64,000 nucleotides of DNA from Pararhodobacter marinus (GTDB lineage: Bacteria > Pseudomonadota > Alphaproteobacteria > Rhodobacterales > Rhodobacteraceae). Below the pieces are notes generated by a model that made no database searches, had not been told where the DNA came from, and saw nothing but the letters and a program-made list of their open reading frames with translations. The stretch's first letter is position 1, and each line of letters begins with the position of its first letter. The stretch spans positions 186,001-250,000 of the forward strand of contig NZ_QEYD01000006.1 of assembly GCF_003122215.1 (NCBI RefSeq), in the 5' to 3' direction. Positions 1 to 7,289 of the stretch are shown one piece after another. The position numbers and the translations under genes are program-made.

Positions 1-206
1 GGGCGATCACCTGCACGTCGCCCCTGCAATACCAGAAAGAGCTTCGCCTGCTGAACGCCCGCGACGCGCTGCGGTCTTCGGATGCCAAGGTCTCGGACGT
101 CGCCTTTCGCGTGGGTTATGAAAGCCCGGCCCAGTTCTCGCGCGATTACTCCCGGAAATTCGGGCGGTCGCCCCGCCAGGACCGGGTGGCCCTGGCGGCG
201 GAATGA
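1..206 (+). CDS. AraC-family transcriptional regulator, C-terminal fragment
   Basis: The window opens inside this gene. Frame 3 reads without a stop from base 3 to a TGA at 204-206, giving the last 67 residues. They contain the AraC signature: [16 protein letters not shown] (end of the first helix-turn-helix and the linker helix) and then [20 protein letters not shown] (second helix-turn-helix, recognition helix SPAQFSRDY). A short tail ends in LAAE. Members of this family bind DNA as activators through two HTH units and usually carry an N-terminal effector domain, which lies outside the window, so the ligand cannot be judged. It converges on the acyl-CoA ligase gene, with a 13-bp palindrome between them. 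Confidence 0.9.
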   Translation, partial: AITCTSPLQYQKELRLLNARDALRSSDAKVSDVAFRVGYESPAQFSRDYSRKFGRSPRQDRVALAAE

Positions 207-231
207 CCGGCGCGGCGATAGAACGTCGCCC

Positions 232-263
232 GCCGGTTTGACAACCTCGTTTGTCAAACCGGC
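232..263. terminator. Perfect inverted repeat between convergent genes, likely bidirectional terminator
   Basis: GCCGGTTTGACAA (232-244) is followed by a 6-nt loop and its exact reverse complement at 251-263. It sits in the gap between the araC-type gene ending at 206 and the acyl-CoA ligase gene ending at 332. No long T-run follows on either strand, so an operator is an alternative, but the position between two convergent 3' ends favours a terminator. Confidence 0.6.
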
Positions 264-331
264 TGCGCCGCCGGGGGTTTCACGTCCTTTGCATGATGCT
301 TAGGGCGCGGGCGCCGCCCGGCTGGGCGGCA

Positions 332-1981
332 TCACGCAGCGCTGGTGCGCGCGAGGTCCGCGGCCTGATCGCGCAGCAGGAACTTCTGGATCTTCCCGGT
401 CGAAGTGCGCGGGATCGGGGCGAACACGAAATGGCCCGGCACCTTGTAGGGCGCCAGCGTCTCGCGGCACCACGCGCGCAGCGTTTCGGCATCGGCCTGC
501 TGCCCCTCGGCCAACTCGACAAAGGCGCAGGGGGTTTCCCCCCATTTGTCATGCGGCATGGCGACGACGGCGGTCACGGCAACGGCGGGATGGCGATAGA
601 GCGCCTCTTCGACCTCAATCGACGAGATATTCTCGCCGCCCGAGATGATGACGTCCTTGGAGCGGTCCTTGAGCTGGATATACCCGTCGGGATGCATGAC
701 GCCCAGGTCGCCCGAGTGGAACCAGCCCCCGGCGAAGGCCTCCTGCGTTGCCTTGGGATTGCGGAAATAGCCTTTCATCACCACGTTGCCGCGGAACATC
801 ACCTCTCCGATGGTCCGCCCGTCGCGCGGGACGGGCTGCATGGTTTCGGGATCCAGCACATCGAGCTGTTCCAGCGGCAGATAGCGCACGCCCTGACGCG
901 ATTTCAGAGCGGCCTGTTCGGCGCGGGGCAGGTCGGACCAGCTGTCGTGCCAGTCGTTGACCACGGCGGGACCGTAGGTTTCCGTCAGCCCGTAAAGGTG
1001 GGTGACGTCGAAGCCCGCATCGCGCATGTCTGCGAGCAGCTTTTCGGGCGGCGGGGCGGCGGCGGTGAAGAACTGCACGGTCCTGTCCAGCGCGCGCTTC
1101 TGATCCTCGGGTGCCGTGATCATCAGCGACATGACGATGGGCGCGCCGCAAAGATGGGTCACCCCCTCGTCAGCCAGCGCGGACCAGATCGGCGCGGCGC
1201 GGACCTGACGCAGGCAGACATGGGTGCCGGCAATGGCGGACAGGGTCCAGGGAAAGCACCAGCCGTTGCAATGGAACATCGGCAGGGTCCAAAGGTAGAC
1301 CGCTTGTTTCTGCATAGACGTGGTGATCGCATTGCCCTGCGCCAGCAGATAGGCGCCCCGGTGATGCGAGACGACGCCCTTGGGGTCGCCGGTCGTCCCC
1401 GAGGTGTAGTTGATCGAGATCGCGTCCCATTCGTCTTCGGGCATCAGCCAGGCGAAGCCGGGATCGCCCGCCGCCACGAACGCCTCGTAGTCGGTCGCCG
1501 CGCTCGGGCTGTCGACCCTGAGGCCGTCGAATTCGGCATCGTCGTACTCGATCAGCAGCGGCCCGGCCTTGGCGAGGGCCAGCGCCGCCTGCATCAGCGG
1601 CATGAATTCGCGGTCGACGATCACCACGCGCGCCATCGCGTGATCCAGCTGGAAGGCGACGATTGCCGCATCCAGCCGGGTGTTGATCGAATGCAGCACC
1701 GCACCGCACATCGGCACGCCGTAATGGCATTCCAGCATCGCCGGCGTGTTGGGCAGCATCACCGAAACCGTGTCGCCGCGCCCGATCCCGTGGCGTGCCA
1801 GGGCGGAGGCCAACTGCCGCGACCGGGTATAGAAATCTCGGTAAGACCGGCGCAGCGCCCCATGGACGATGGCGACATGGTCGGGGAACACGCTGGCGGC
1901 GCGTTCCAGAAAGGTCAGCGGGGTCAGTGGCTGGTGGTTGGCCGGGTTGCGGTCCAGATCGGTATTGTAGGGATTTTGCAT
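332..1981 (-). CDS. Acyl-CoA ligase (AMP-forming), DmdB/medium-chain type
   Basis: The 549-residue protein has the whole ANL adenylating-enzyme set. The P-loop YTSGTTGDPKG is near residues 192-202. GLTETYG is the A5 motif, HSGDLGVMHPDGYIQLKDRSKD is A7/A8 with the hinge, and the C-terminal PRTSTGK carries the catalytic lysine near residue 530. Such enzymes activate a carboxylic acid with ATP and transfer it to CoA. It is the last gene of a five-gene leftward cluster and starts 3 bp after the crotonase stop codon, so the two are surely co-transcribed. The context (folate-dependent methyltransferase, crotonase) recalls DmdB, which makes methylmercaptopropionyl-CoA. Sequence alone cannot separate that from other short- or medium-chain acids. 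Confidence 0.9.
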   Translation of the reverse strand: MQNPYNTDLDRNPANHQPLTPLTFLERAASVFPDHVAIVHGALRRSYRDFYTRSRQLASALARHGIGRGDTVSVMLPNTPAMLECHYGVPMCGAVLHSINTRLDAAIVAFQLDHAMARVVIVDREFMPLMQAALALAKAGPLLIEYDDAEFDGLRVDSPSAATDYEAFVAAGDPGFAWLMPEDEWDAISINYTSGTTGDPKGVVSHHRGAYLLAQGNAITTSMQKQAVYLWTLPMFHCNGWCFPWTLSAIAGTHVCLRQVRAAPIWSALADEGVTHLCGAPIVMSLMITAPEDQKRALDRTVQFFTAAAPPPEKLLADMRDAGFDVTHLYGLTETYGPAVVNDWHDSWSDLPRAEQAALKSRQGVRYLPLEQLDVLDPETMQPVPRDGRTIGEVMFRGNVVMKGYFRNPKATQEAFAGGWFHSGDLGVMHPDGYIQLKDRSKDVIISGGENISSIEVEEALYRHPAVAVTAVVAMPHDKWGETPCAFVELAEGQQADAETLRAWCRETLAPYKVPGHFVFAPIPRTSTGKIQKFLLRDQAADLARTSAA

Positions 1982-1984
1982 CGC

Positions 1985-2782
1985 TCAGGCGTCCTGCCAA
2001 AGGGGGCTGCGTTTCTCGATGAAGGCACCGATGCCTTCCTCGGCGTCGCGGGCCAGCATGTTCTCGACCATCACGTCGGACGCATACTCATAGGCCTCGG
2101 CTAGGGTCATTTCGCGTTGCGCGTAAAAGGCGCGCTTGCCGGTGGCCAGCGTCAGGCTGGACTTGGCGGCGATCTTGCGCGCCATGGCCATGGTGGTGTC
2201 GGTCAGGACATCGGGCGCGACGGCCTCGTTCACCAGCCCGATTTCAGCCGCGCGCGAAGCGGGGACCATATCGCCGCCGAGCAGCATTTGCATGGCGTGC
2301 TTGCTGGAGAGATTGCGCGACAGGGCAACCATCGGGGTGGAGCAGAACAGCCCGATATGCACGCCGGGGGTGCTGAACCGCGCGCTGTCGGCGGCATAGG
2401 CCAGATCGCAACTGGCGACCAACTGCGCACCGGCGGCCGTGGCGATGCCGGTGACTTCGGCGATCACGGGCCTGGGGCAATGGACGATCGCCTGCATCAC
2501 CCCGGAACACATCGCCATCACCCTGGCGAAATAGGCGCGGCCCCGATCCTCGGCGGCACGCCCGGCGGTCAGTTCCTTCAGATCATGTCCGGCGCAGAAC
2601 GCCGGGCCGTTGGCGGCCAGAACGATCACGCGGACCGCCGGGTCCGCACTGGCCCAGGCCATGGTATCGGCCAGAGCGCCCAGCATCGCCTCGGACAGGG
2701 CATTGCGCCGCTTGGGGTCGTTCAGGGTCAGGCGCAGGATGCCGTCGGCGTCCAGATCGCGCAGCAGGATATCGGTCTGCAT
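1985..2782 (-). CDS. Crotonase-superfamily protein (enoyl-CoA hydratase/isomerase-like, ECHDC3 type)
   Basis: The 265 residues form a crotonase fold: an N-terminal LTLNDPKRRNALS strand-turn, PAFCAGHDLKEL (first oxyanion-hole region) and TAAGAQLVASCDLAYAA (second). The start has GGAG ten bases upstream. In classical hydratases two glutamates do the chemistry, one in GGxCEL and one in the following PE(I/V) segment. Here the corresponding segments read AGAQL and TPGVHIG, so both glutamates seem absent. That argues against a simple hydratase and specifically against DmdD-type methylthioacryloyl-CoA hydratase. It lies 12 bp after the OsmC-like gene and 3 bp before the acyl-CoA ligase. A thioesterase, isomerase or other crotonase reaction is possible; the substrate is unknown. 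Confidence 0.85.
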   Translation of the reverse strand: MQTDILLRDLDADGILRLTLNDPKRRNALSEAMLGALADTMAWASADPAVRVIVLAANGPAFCAGHDLKELTAGRAAEDRGRAYFARVMAMCSGVMQAIVHCPRPVIAEVTGIATAAGAQLVASCDLAYAADSARFSTPGVHIGLFCSTPMVALSRNLSSKHAMQMLLGGDMVPASRAAEIGLVNEAVAPDVLTDTTMAMARKIAAKSSLTLATGKRAFYAQREMTLAEAYEYASDVMVENMLARDAEEGIGAFIEKRSPLWQDA

Positions 2783-2794
2783 CTCGTCACTCCG

Positions 2795-3244
2795 TCAGAG
2801 GATGTTGATCTCGACGCTGTCCGCCAGCGTGTTGGCGATGAAGCAATAGCGATGCGCGCGGTCCTGCATCTCGGCCAGGGTCTTGTCGTCGACGCTGAAC
2901 CCCGCGTCGAAGCGCACCACCGGATGCAGGTCGATGCGGGTCACCGACATCTGCCCGCGCGGGTTCTTGCCCAGATGGGCCTCCGCGTGGTCGTGATAGC
3001 TGGCGACCGGCCAGCCCGCCTTGGCCGCCAGGGCCAGGAAGGTCATCATGTGACAGCTCGACAGCGCCGAGGCCAGCGCCTGTTCGGGGTTGGTGTTGGC
3101 CGGGTCTCCGCCCCAGTCGGGGGCGGAATCCACGGGCAGATCGTAGCGCGGGCCATATCGGACGACATGTTCGTTCGAGTATTTCCCCGGTTGCAGCACC
3201 GGGGTGGCCCGGTGCCAGTGCAACTGGATCGACAGGTCGGACAT
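2795..3244 (-). CDS. OsmC-family protein (thiol peroxidase-like)
   Basis: Starting from ATG at 3244 the protein has 149 residues, the usual OsmC/Ohr length; the open frame continues upstream, but only inside the preceding gene. The two redox cysteines of the family are visible, one in ALSSCHMMTFLALAAKAG (near residue 64) and one in AHRYCFIANTL. OsmC/Ohr proteins reduce organic hydroperoxides in the cytoplasm with the reactive first cysteine. It begins 20 bp after the methyltransferase stop codon and ends 12 bp before the crotonase, so it belongs to the same transcript. A role in coping with reactive thiol or peroxide by-products of the pathway is inference. Confidence 0.85.
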   Translation of the reverse strand: MSDLSIQLHWHRATPVLQPGKYSNEHVVRYGPRYDLPVDSAPDWGGDPANTNPEQALASALSSCHMMTFLALAAKAGWPVASYHDHAEAHLGKNPRGQMSVTRIDLHPVVRFDAGFSVDDKTLAEMQDRAHRYCFIANTLADSVEINIL

Positions 3245-3264
3245 CGAGGCGGTCCTTTCGGCGA

Positions 3265-4407
3265 TCAGGCGGCGGCCAGCGATTTCTTCGGGTCGTAGAA
3301 CGGGCATTCGACCATCACCGCCCGCACCGGACCCGAATGCGTGATGACCTCGACCTCGGCACCGATCTGGGCATATTCGGCCGAGACCATGGCGAGCGCG
3401 ATGTTTTTCCCCAGGCGCGGCGAGTAGACCGCCGAGGTGACCTTGCCCACGGTCTCTTCGCCGGTGTTGATCGCCCAGAACGTGGTGTTCGGCCCCTTGA
3501 GCGGGGCGCAATCCAGCACCAGCCCGATCTGCCTGCGCGAGGGGCCCTGCTCCTTGATCCGGCGGAGCGCAGCCTTGCCGATGAATTCGGCCTCCATATC
3601 CAGATTCACCAGCCGGCCGAGGCCCAGCTCGTAGGGGTTCGTAAGGATGTCGGCGTCGGCGTGATAGGACAGCATCCCGCCTTCGATCCGGCGGATCGAC
3701 GAGGTATGCCCGGGCTTCAGGCCAAAGGGCATCCCCGCGACCATGATGCGCTCCCACAGCGCGTCGCCCATCAAGCCGTCCCGCAGATAGAGCTCGTATC
3801 CCAGCTCGCTCGACCAGCCGGTACGCGAGACGATCAGCGGGATGCCGTCCAGGCTGACTTCGCGCAGCCAGTAATATTTCAGGTCCAGGATCGAGTCGCC
3901 GAACAGCGCGCGCATGATCTCGCCCGATTTCGGCCCCTGCAGCTGCAGCGGCGAGACGTCAGGCTCGCGGATCTGCACGTCCATTCCGGAATGCACCGCG
4001 ACGCCTTGCGCCCAGAGCAGGATGTCGCTGTCGGCCAGCGAAATCCAGAAATGGTTCTCGGCCAGGCGCAGCAGGATCGGATCGTTCAGGATCCCGCCTT
4101 CGGCATTGGTGATCAGGATGTATTTGCACTGGCCGACCGCCATCTTCGACAAGTCGCGCGGGGTGAGCTTCTGCACGAAGGCCGCAGCGTCCGGGCCGGT
4201 GATCTCGACCTGCCGCTCGACCGCCACGTCGCACAGGATCGCATCGTTCACCAGGTTCCAGAAATTCTGCTCGGGATCGCCGAAATCGCGCGGGATATAC
4301 ATGTGGTTATAGACCGAGAAACCCCGCGCGCCCCACCGCACGGTGGCGTCGAAAAAGGGGGACTTGCGGATCTGGGTGCCGAAGCCGAAATCGTCTGCGT
4401 TTACCAT
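3265..4407 (-). CDS. DmdA-related folate-dependent methyltransferase (GcvT fold)
   Basis: A 380-residue protein of the glycine cleavage T-protein superfamily. It shares with DMSP demethylase DmdA the segments VYNHMYIP, DVAVERQVEI, RDLSK, NDPILLRL, WISLADSDILLWAQG and LQGPKSG, plus a GWSxxxGYELY stretch where DmdA binds its sulfonium substrate. In the marine DmdA proteins I remember the last motif reads GWSKQGG; here it is GWSSELG. This is therefore probably a paralogue in the family, not certain DmdA. Such enzymes move a methyl group from a sulfonium, quaternary amine or methoxy compound to tetrahydrofolate. It heads a leftward operon and lies behind an Lrp regulator, with phased repeats in the gap. 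Alternatives are glycine-betaine/dimethylglycine-type or O-demethylation. Confidence 0.75.
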   Translation of the reverse strand: MVNADDFGFGTQIRKSPFFDATVRWGARGFSVYNHMYIPRDFGDPEQNFWNLVNDAILCDVAVERQVEITGPDAAAFVQKLTPRDLSKMAVGQCKYILITNAEGGILNDPILLRLAENHFWISLADSDILLWAQGVAVHSGMDVQIREPDVSPLQLQGPKSGEIMRALFGDSILDLKYYWLREVSLDGIPLIVSRTGWSSELGYELYLRDGLMGDALWERIMVAGMPFGLKPGHTSSIRRIEGGMLSYHADADILTNPYELGLGRLVNLDMEAEFIGKAALRRIKEQGPSRRQIGLVLDCAPLKGPNTTFWAINTGEETVGKVTSAVYSPRLGKNIALAMVSAEYAQIGAEVEVITHSGPVRAVMVECPFYDPKKSLAAA

Positions 4408-4491
4408 GGTCAGAGCCCTTGCTCGCGCGCCGTTCCGAGGCCGCGCATCGTTGCGAACTGGGCGATTTTCTAAGGCCGGATGGGCGCGGGA

Positions 4492-4563
4492 TTCGGACCG
4501 ATAATCGGCCCTTGCGCGGACCGTTCGGACCTATTGTCAGGGACATGCCGAACCGTTCGGACC
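4492..4563. promoter_or_regulatory. Three TTCGGACC repeats exactly 32 bp apart, candidate Lrp-type operator array
   Basis: TTCGGACC starts at 4492, 4524 and 4556, all in the same orientation. The second and third copies extend to ACCGTTCGGACC, and the third is embedded in the palindrome CCGAAC-C-GTTCGG (4550-4562). A period of 32 bp equals about three helical turns, so all copies face the same side of the DNA. The array fills the gap between the Lrp-type gene (start 5083, end 4592) and the methyltransferase start at 4407. Lrp proteins bind as multimers on phased sites, which makes this the obvious candidate target. Confidence 0.7.
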
Positions 4564-4591
4564 GGCTGGGCCCGAAGCGACCTGCCGCGTT

Positions 4592-5083
4592 TCAATCGCG
4601 ACGCCGCGCAGTCAGCTGCGCCAGGTCCGGTTGACCGGACTTCACCTCGCGGGTGACGATATAGGTCATGTAACGATCGACCTCGACCTCGATCGAGAGC
4701 ATGGCGTCTACCACTTCCTGGAACGCCGCAAGGGTTCGCGTCACCACGGTCAGAACATAGTCCATCCCGCCACCGGTCGCCACGCATTCGATGATCTCGG
4801 GACGCTGACGTACGAAGGCTTCGAAGCGTTCGAAATCGGCCTTGCGGTGCGATTTGAGCGACACCGTGACCACGATCTTGGAGAATTCGACGATCTTGTT
4901 GAGCGCCAGATCCGCGTGATAGCCGCGGACATAGCCCGCCGCCTTCAGCCGTGTCAGCCGCGCGAGGCACGGCGTCGAGGACAAACCGACCAGCTCCGCC
5001 AGCCGCGTCTTGCTGAGCTGCCCGTGCTTCTGCAAGGCGCACAGGATGCGGATGTCGGCGGCGTCGAGGCTGGTCGATTTCAT
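4592..5083 (-). CDS. Lrp/AsnC-family transcriptional regulator
   Basis: The ATG at 5083 gives 163 residues, normal for the family; the frame is open further upstream, but that extension has no Lrp character. LDAADIRILCALQKHGQLS opens the winged helix, with the recognition helix in LAELVGLSSTPCLARLTRL (near residues 27-45). The C-terminal half is the RAM ligand domain, including VECVATGGGMDYVLTV-like strands and a YMTYIVTREVK end. These regulators sense amino acids or related small molecules as octamers. It is transcribed in the same direction as the methyltransferase cluster 185 bp downstream, and the phased repeats in that gap suggest it controls the cluster. Activation or repression cannot be told. 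Confidence 0.9.
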   Translation of the reverse strand: MKSTSLDAADIRILCALQKHGQLSKTRLAELVGLSSTPCLARLTRLKAAGYVRGYHADLALNKIVEFSKIVVTVSLKSHRKADFERFEAFVRQRPEIIECVATGGGMDYVLTVVTRTLAAFQEVVDAMLSIEVEVDRYMTYIVTREVKSGQPDLAQLTARRRD

Positions 5084-5307
5084 CGCGATGTGTCTTTTGT
5101 GACGCGTGTTTTTCGGGCGAAACGTCGGGTCGAACGTCCTTGCGTCCATACAACGGCTTTCAAAGCCGCGCCAGATCGCCTGTTTTCGGACGGGGAGGAC
5201 CATCAGCCTTGACGGAACCCAGGGGATTGCCCTTGTCCCTTAGCCTGCAATCGGCGCTGCGGGAGCTTGCTACGCCCATCCGCGGCCCGCGGGTTCCGAG
5301 GATGCGG

Positions 5308-5384
5308 TGGCGATCCCGAGAGGACTCGAACCCCTGACCAACTGCTTAGAAGGCAGCCGCTCTATCCAGCTGAGCTACGGGACC
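5308..5384 (-). tRNA. tRNA-Arg (anticodon TCT)
   Basis: Read on the minus strand from 5384, the 77 nt fold as a cloverleaf. The acceptor GGTCCCG pairs with CGGGATC (one G-U pair). The D arm contains AGCTCAGCTGGATAGAGC. The anticodon stem-loop CTGC-CTTCTAA-GCAG carries TCT at the anticodon, and GGGGTTCGAGTCCT forms the T arm. A discriminator G and an encoded CCA (5310-5308) finish it. It decodes AGA, a rare codon in such GC-rich genomes. No integrase or duplicated 3' end is seen nearby. Confidence 0.97.
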
Positions 5385-5522
5385 GCACGGCTTCCTCATG
5401 CGGCAAGAGGGGCGGTGGCGTCAAGGGCGGGGCCCGGCCCCGGCGCCGGGGGGAAGAGTATTTTCGGCTAGGTGACAGGGCCGGGCGCACGGGGCGCGCC
5501 CGGCAGGGGTTGGCAGCGCGGC

Positions 5523-6263
5523 TCAGAGCGGGAGCGCGTCGAGGGTGCGGGCCAGAAGGGCGAGGTTGTCCGGCTCGGAAAACCGGTGATCGGCGCCCTT
5601 GACCAGCGTCAGCCGGATGTCCGGCCCCTCGGCATGATCGAGAAGCCGCAGGGCCACCGATACCGGCACGTCTTCATCCGCCGTCCCCTGAAGCAGCCGT
5701 ACCGGGAAGGGCAGGTCCAGCGGGTCGCGCAAAACGAGGCGGGTGCGGCCGTCCTCGATCAGGCGGCGGGTGATGATATAGGGGCCGTCGTCATAGTCCG
5801 AGGGCAGCGCGACCTGTCCGGTGGTCACAAGCGCATCGCGTTGCGCGGCGTCGAACCCGGCCCACATCGAATCCTCGGTGAAATCCGGCGCCGCGGCGAT
5901 GCCCACCAGGGCGGCGATGCGCTCGGGCATCGCTCGGGCGCACAGAAGCGAGATCCAGCCACCCATGGACGAGCCCACCAGCACCTGCCGGCCGGTGGTG
6001 AGGCCGCTGATCGCGGCCTGCGCATCCTCGAACCAGTCGCCGATCGCGCCGTCGAGGAAGTCCCCCGAGGACTGGCCATGGCCGGAATAATCGAAGCGCA
6101 GGAAGGGGCGGCCATTCTGCTTCGCCCAGGCTTCGAGGAATTGCGCCTTGGTCCCGGTCATGTCGGATCTGAAGCCGCCGAGAAAGACTACGCCGGTGCC
6201 GGTACCCGGGGTCTGGACATAGGCGAGGCGGCGGCCCTGAGGGGTGGTGAACATGTCGGTCAT
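5523..6263 (-). CDS. Alpha/beta hydrolase
   Basis: From ATG 6263 the protein has 246 residues with a complete Ser-Asp-His arrangement. GSSMGGW holds the nucleophile (G-x-S-x-G elbow), GTADEDVP the acid, and GADHRF the histidine near the C-terminus. [11 protein letters not shown] precedes the elbow as in many esterases and thioesterases of the ABHD10-like group. There is no signal peptide, so it acts in the cytoplasm. Its start overlaps by 4 bp (ATGA) the stop of a 42-codon frame that has a much better ribosome binding site, so translation may be coupled. The substrate is not predictable. Confidence 0.88.
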   Translation of the reverse strand: MTDMFTTPQGRRLAYVQTPGTGTGVVFLGGFRSDMTGTKAQFLEAWAKQNGRPFLRFDYSGHGQSSGDFLDGAIGDWFEDAQAAISGLTTGRQVLVGSSMGGWISLLCARAMPERIAALVGIAAAPDFTEDSMWAGFDAAQRDALVTTGQVALPSDYDDGPYIITRRLIEDGRTRLVLRDPLDLPFPVRLLQGTADEDVPVSVALRLLDHAEGPDIRLTLVKGADHRFSEPDNLALLARTLDALPL

Positions 6264-6388
6264 GGGAGGGATGATCCTTGCGTATCCGCGCCGCGCGGGG
6301 CGACGCCGGGGACCCGGGTTTCGGGATTTTTTCTGCGGCGCGCGGGCCGCGCTTGCGCCCTGAGGCGGATTCCGTCGATTTCGGGCAT
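6260..6388 (-). CDS. Possible 42-residue Arg-rich leader peptide or small protein
   Basis: An ATG at 6388 follows AAGGAGACGCCG, a strong Shine-Dalgarno with good spacing. The frame runs 42 codons to a TGA at 6260-6262 that overlaps the hydrolase ATG. The product starts [20 protein letters not shown] and is rich in Arg and Pro, with no membrane segment. I do not recognise it. The hydrolase itself has only a weak AAGGA far from its ATG, so this short frame may serve mainly to bring ribosomes to the hydrolase. A chance frame is possible. Confidence 0.4.
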   Translation of the reverse strand: MPEIDGIRLRAQARPARRRKNPETRVPGVAPRGADTQGSSLP

Positions 6389-6488
6389 CGGCGTCTCCTT
6401 GGTTGCGGCCATGATGCATGTCGGGCGGACGGGTTCAACCCGGCGCGCGGCTGTAGGGTGCGTGCTCTGCACGCACCGTTCCGGCGGG

Positions 6489-7154
6489 TTAGAGCGACTG
6501 CGCCAGCACCCGGCTTATCGTCGTCAGCGACTGTCCCGATTGTGCCCGCCAGGTGTTGAACGCCTCCTGCACCGCGGCCCAGGCCTTTTTCGACGCCGGC
6601 GCCTTGTCGATCACCCCCTCGGCCACCAGCCGCGCCACCACGTCGCGCGACATCAGGAACCCGTCCTTGCCCAGAGAGCGCAGCGCATAGGCGCCGGTAT
6701 TGCCGCCCAGCCGCGCGCCTTCGGCCTGCAGCCATTGCACGAGACCCGCGAAGTCATCCTCGGGCCAGTCCCCGACGCGCCGCCCGAAACTGCCGCTTTC
6801 GTCGCGCACCCGGCGAATGAACTCGGCATTGTGCAGGATCGCGCGCACCTTGGGCGGCGAGCGGATGATGCGCGTATCGGTGCACAGATCGTCCTCCCAT
6901 CCCGGCGGCTGGAAGGCGATGGCGGTGACGTCGAAGCCCAGGAACGCCTCTTCGATGCCAGGCCATTTCGCATCGACCACTTTCCAGCTGATCCCTGCCT
7001 GCAGGATGCCGCGCGCGAAGGCCGCAAGCCAGCGGTCCTCGGGGATGGCTGCCAGGTCGTCGGCGCTTCTGGGCCGGGGGATATCGGCCAGAACGGCATC
7101 GACGCCGCCCTTCCGGTCGGCCGCGATGGCCAGGATCTCGTCATAGCTGCGCAT
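6489..7154 (-). CDS. DNA-3-methyladenine glycosylase I-like protein (HhH-GPD superfamily)
   Basis: ATG 7154 with GGGAGGAGA eight bases upstream gives 221 residues. The core [26 protein letters not shown] and [18 protein letters not shown] matches the Tag family of base-excision glycosylases, which remove 3-methyladenine from alkylated DNA. The zinc-binding Cys and His residues that bracket the E. coli Tag sequence are not seen, since the N-terminus has no cysteine, so this is a divergent, probably zinc-free, member. It is divergent from thrS and about 225 bp upstream of the hydrolase gene. A second, unrelated alkyladenine glycosylase lies at 40.4 kb. Confidence 0.8.
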   Translation of the reverse strand: MRSYDEILAIAADRKGGVDAVLADIPRPRSADDLAAIPEDRWLAAFARGILQAGISWKVVDAKWPGIEEAFLGFDVTAIAFQPPGWEDDLCTDTRIIRSPPKVRAILHNAEFIRRVRDESGSFGRRVGDWPEDDFAGLVQWLQAEGARLGGNTGAYALRSLGKDGFLMSRDVVARLVAEGVIDKAPASKKAWAAVQEAFNTWRAQSGQSLTTISRVLAQSL

Positions 7155-7197
7155 GGTGTCTCCTCCCGCAGGAGGATCCTGCGCGGCGCGGCGGCGA

Positions 7198-7226
7198 TTG
7201 ACAAGCGGCCGTGCACGGAGCAAGAA
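7198..7226 (+). promoter_or_regulatory. Candidate thrS promoter
   Basis: TTGACA at 7198-7203 is a perfect -35 hexamer. Seventeen bases later CAAGAA (7221-7226) is a poor -10. It lies 64 bp upstream of the thrS start and points toward it. Alphaproteobacterial -10 elements are loosely conserved, so this is a weak prediction. Confidence 0.35.
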
Positions 7227-7289
7227 GCGCTCCGACATAACCCGCAACCGGGCGTTCCGTGGGCGCCAGAACGACGAGGAGCATGGCCG

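Noticed and set aside
251-2104. 617-codon plus-strand frame opposite the acyl-CoA ligase
   Set aside because: The ligase on the minus strand has the full adenylation motif set. The plus frame also runs through the palindrome and has no ribosome binding site.
4492-4563. Evenly spaced repeats considered as a CRISPR array
   Set aside because: The repeat unit is only 8-12 bp with 32-bp period and three copies, no cas genes are present, and the location fits an operator.
5308-5384. tRNA-Arg as attachment site of an integrated element
   Set aside because: No integrase, no duplicate of the tRNA 3' end and no change of gene content beside it.
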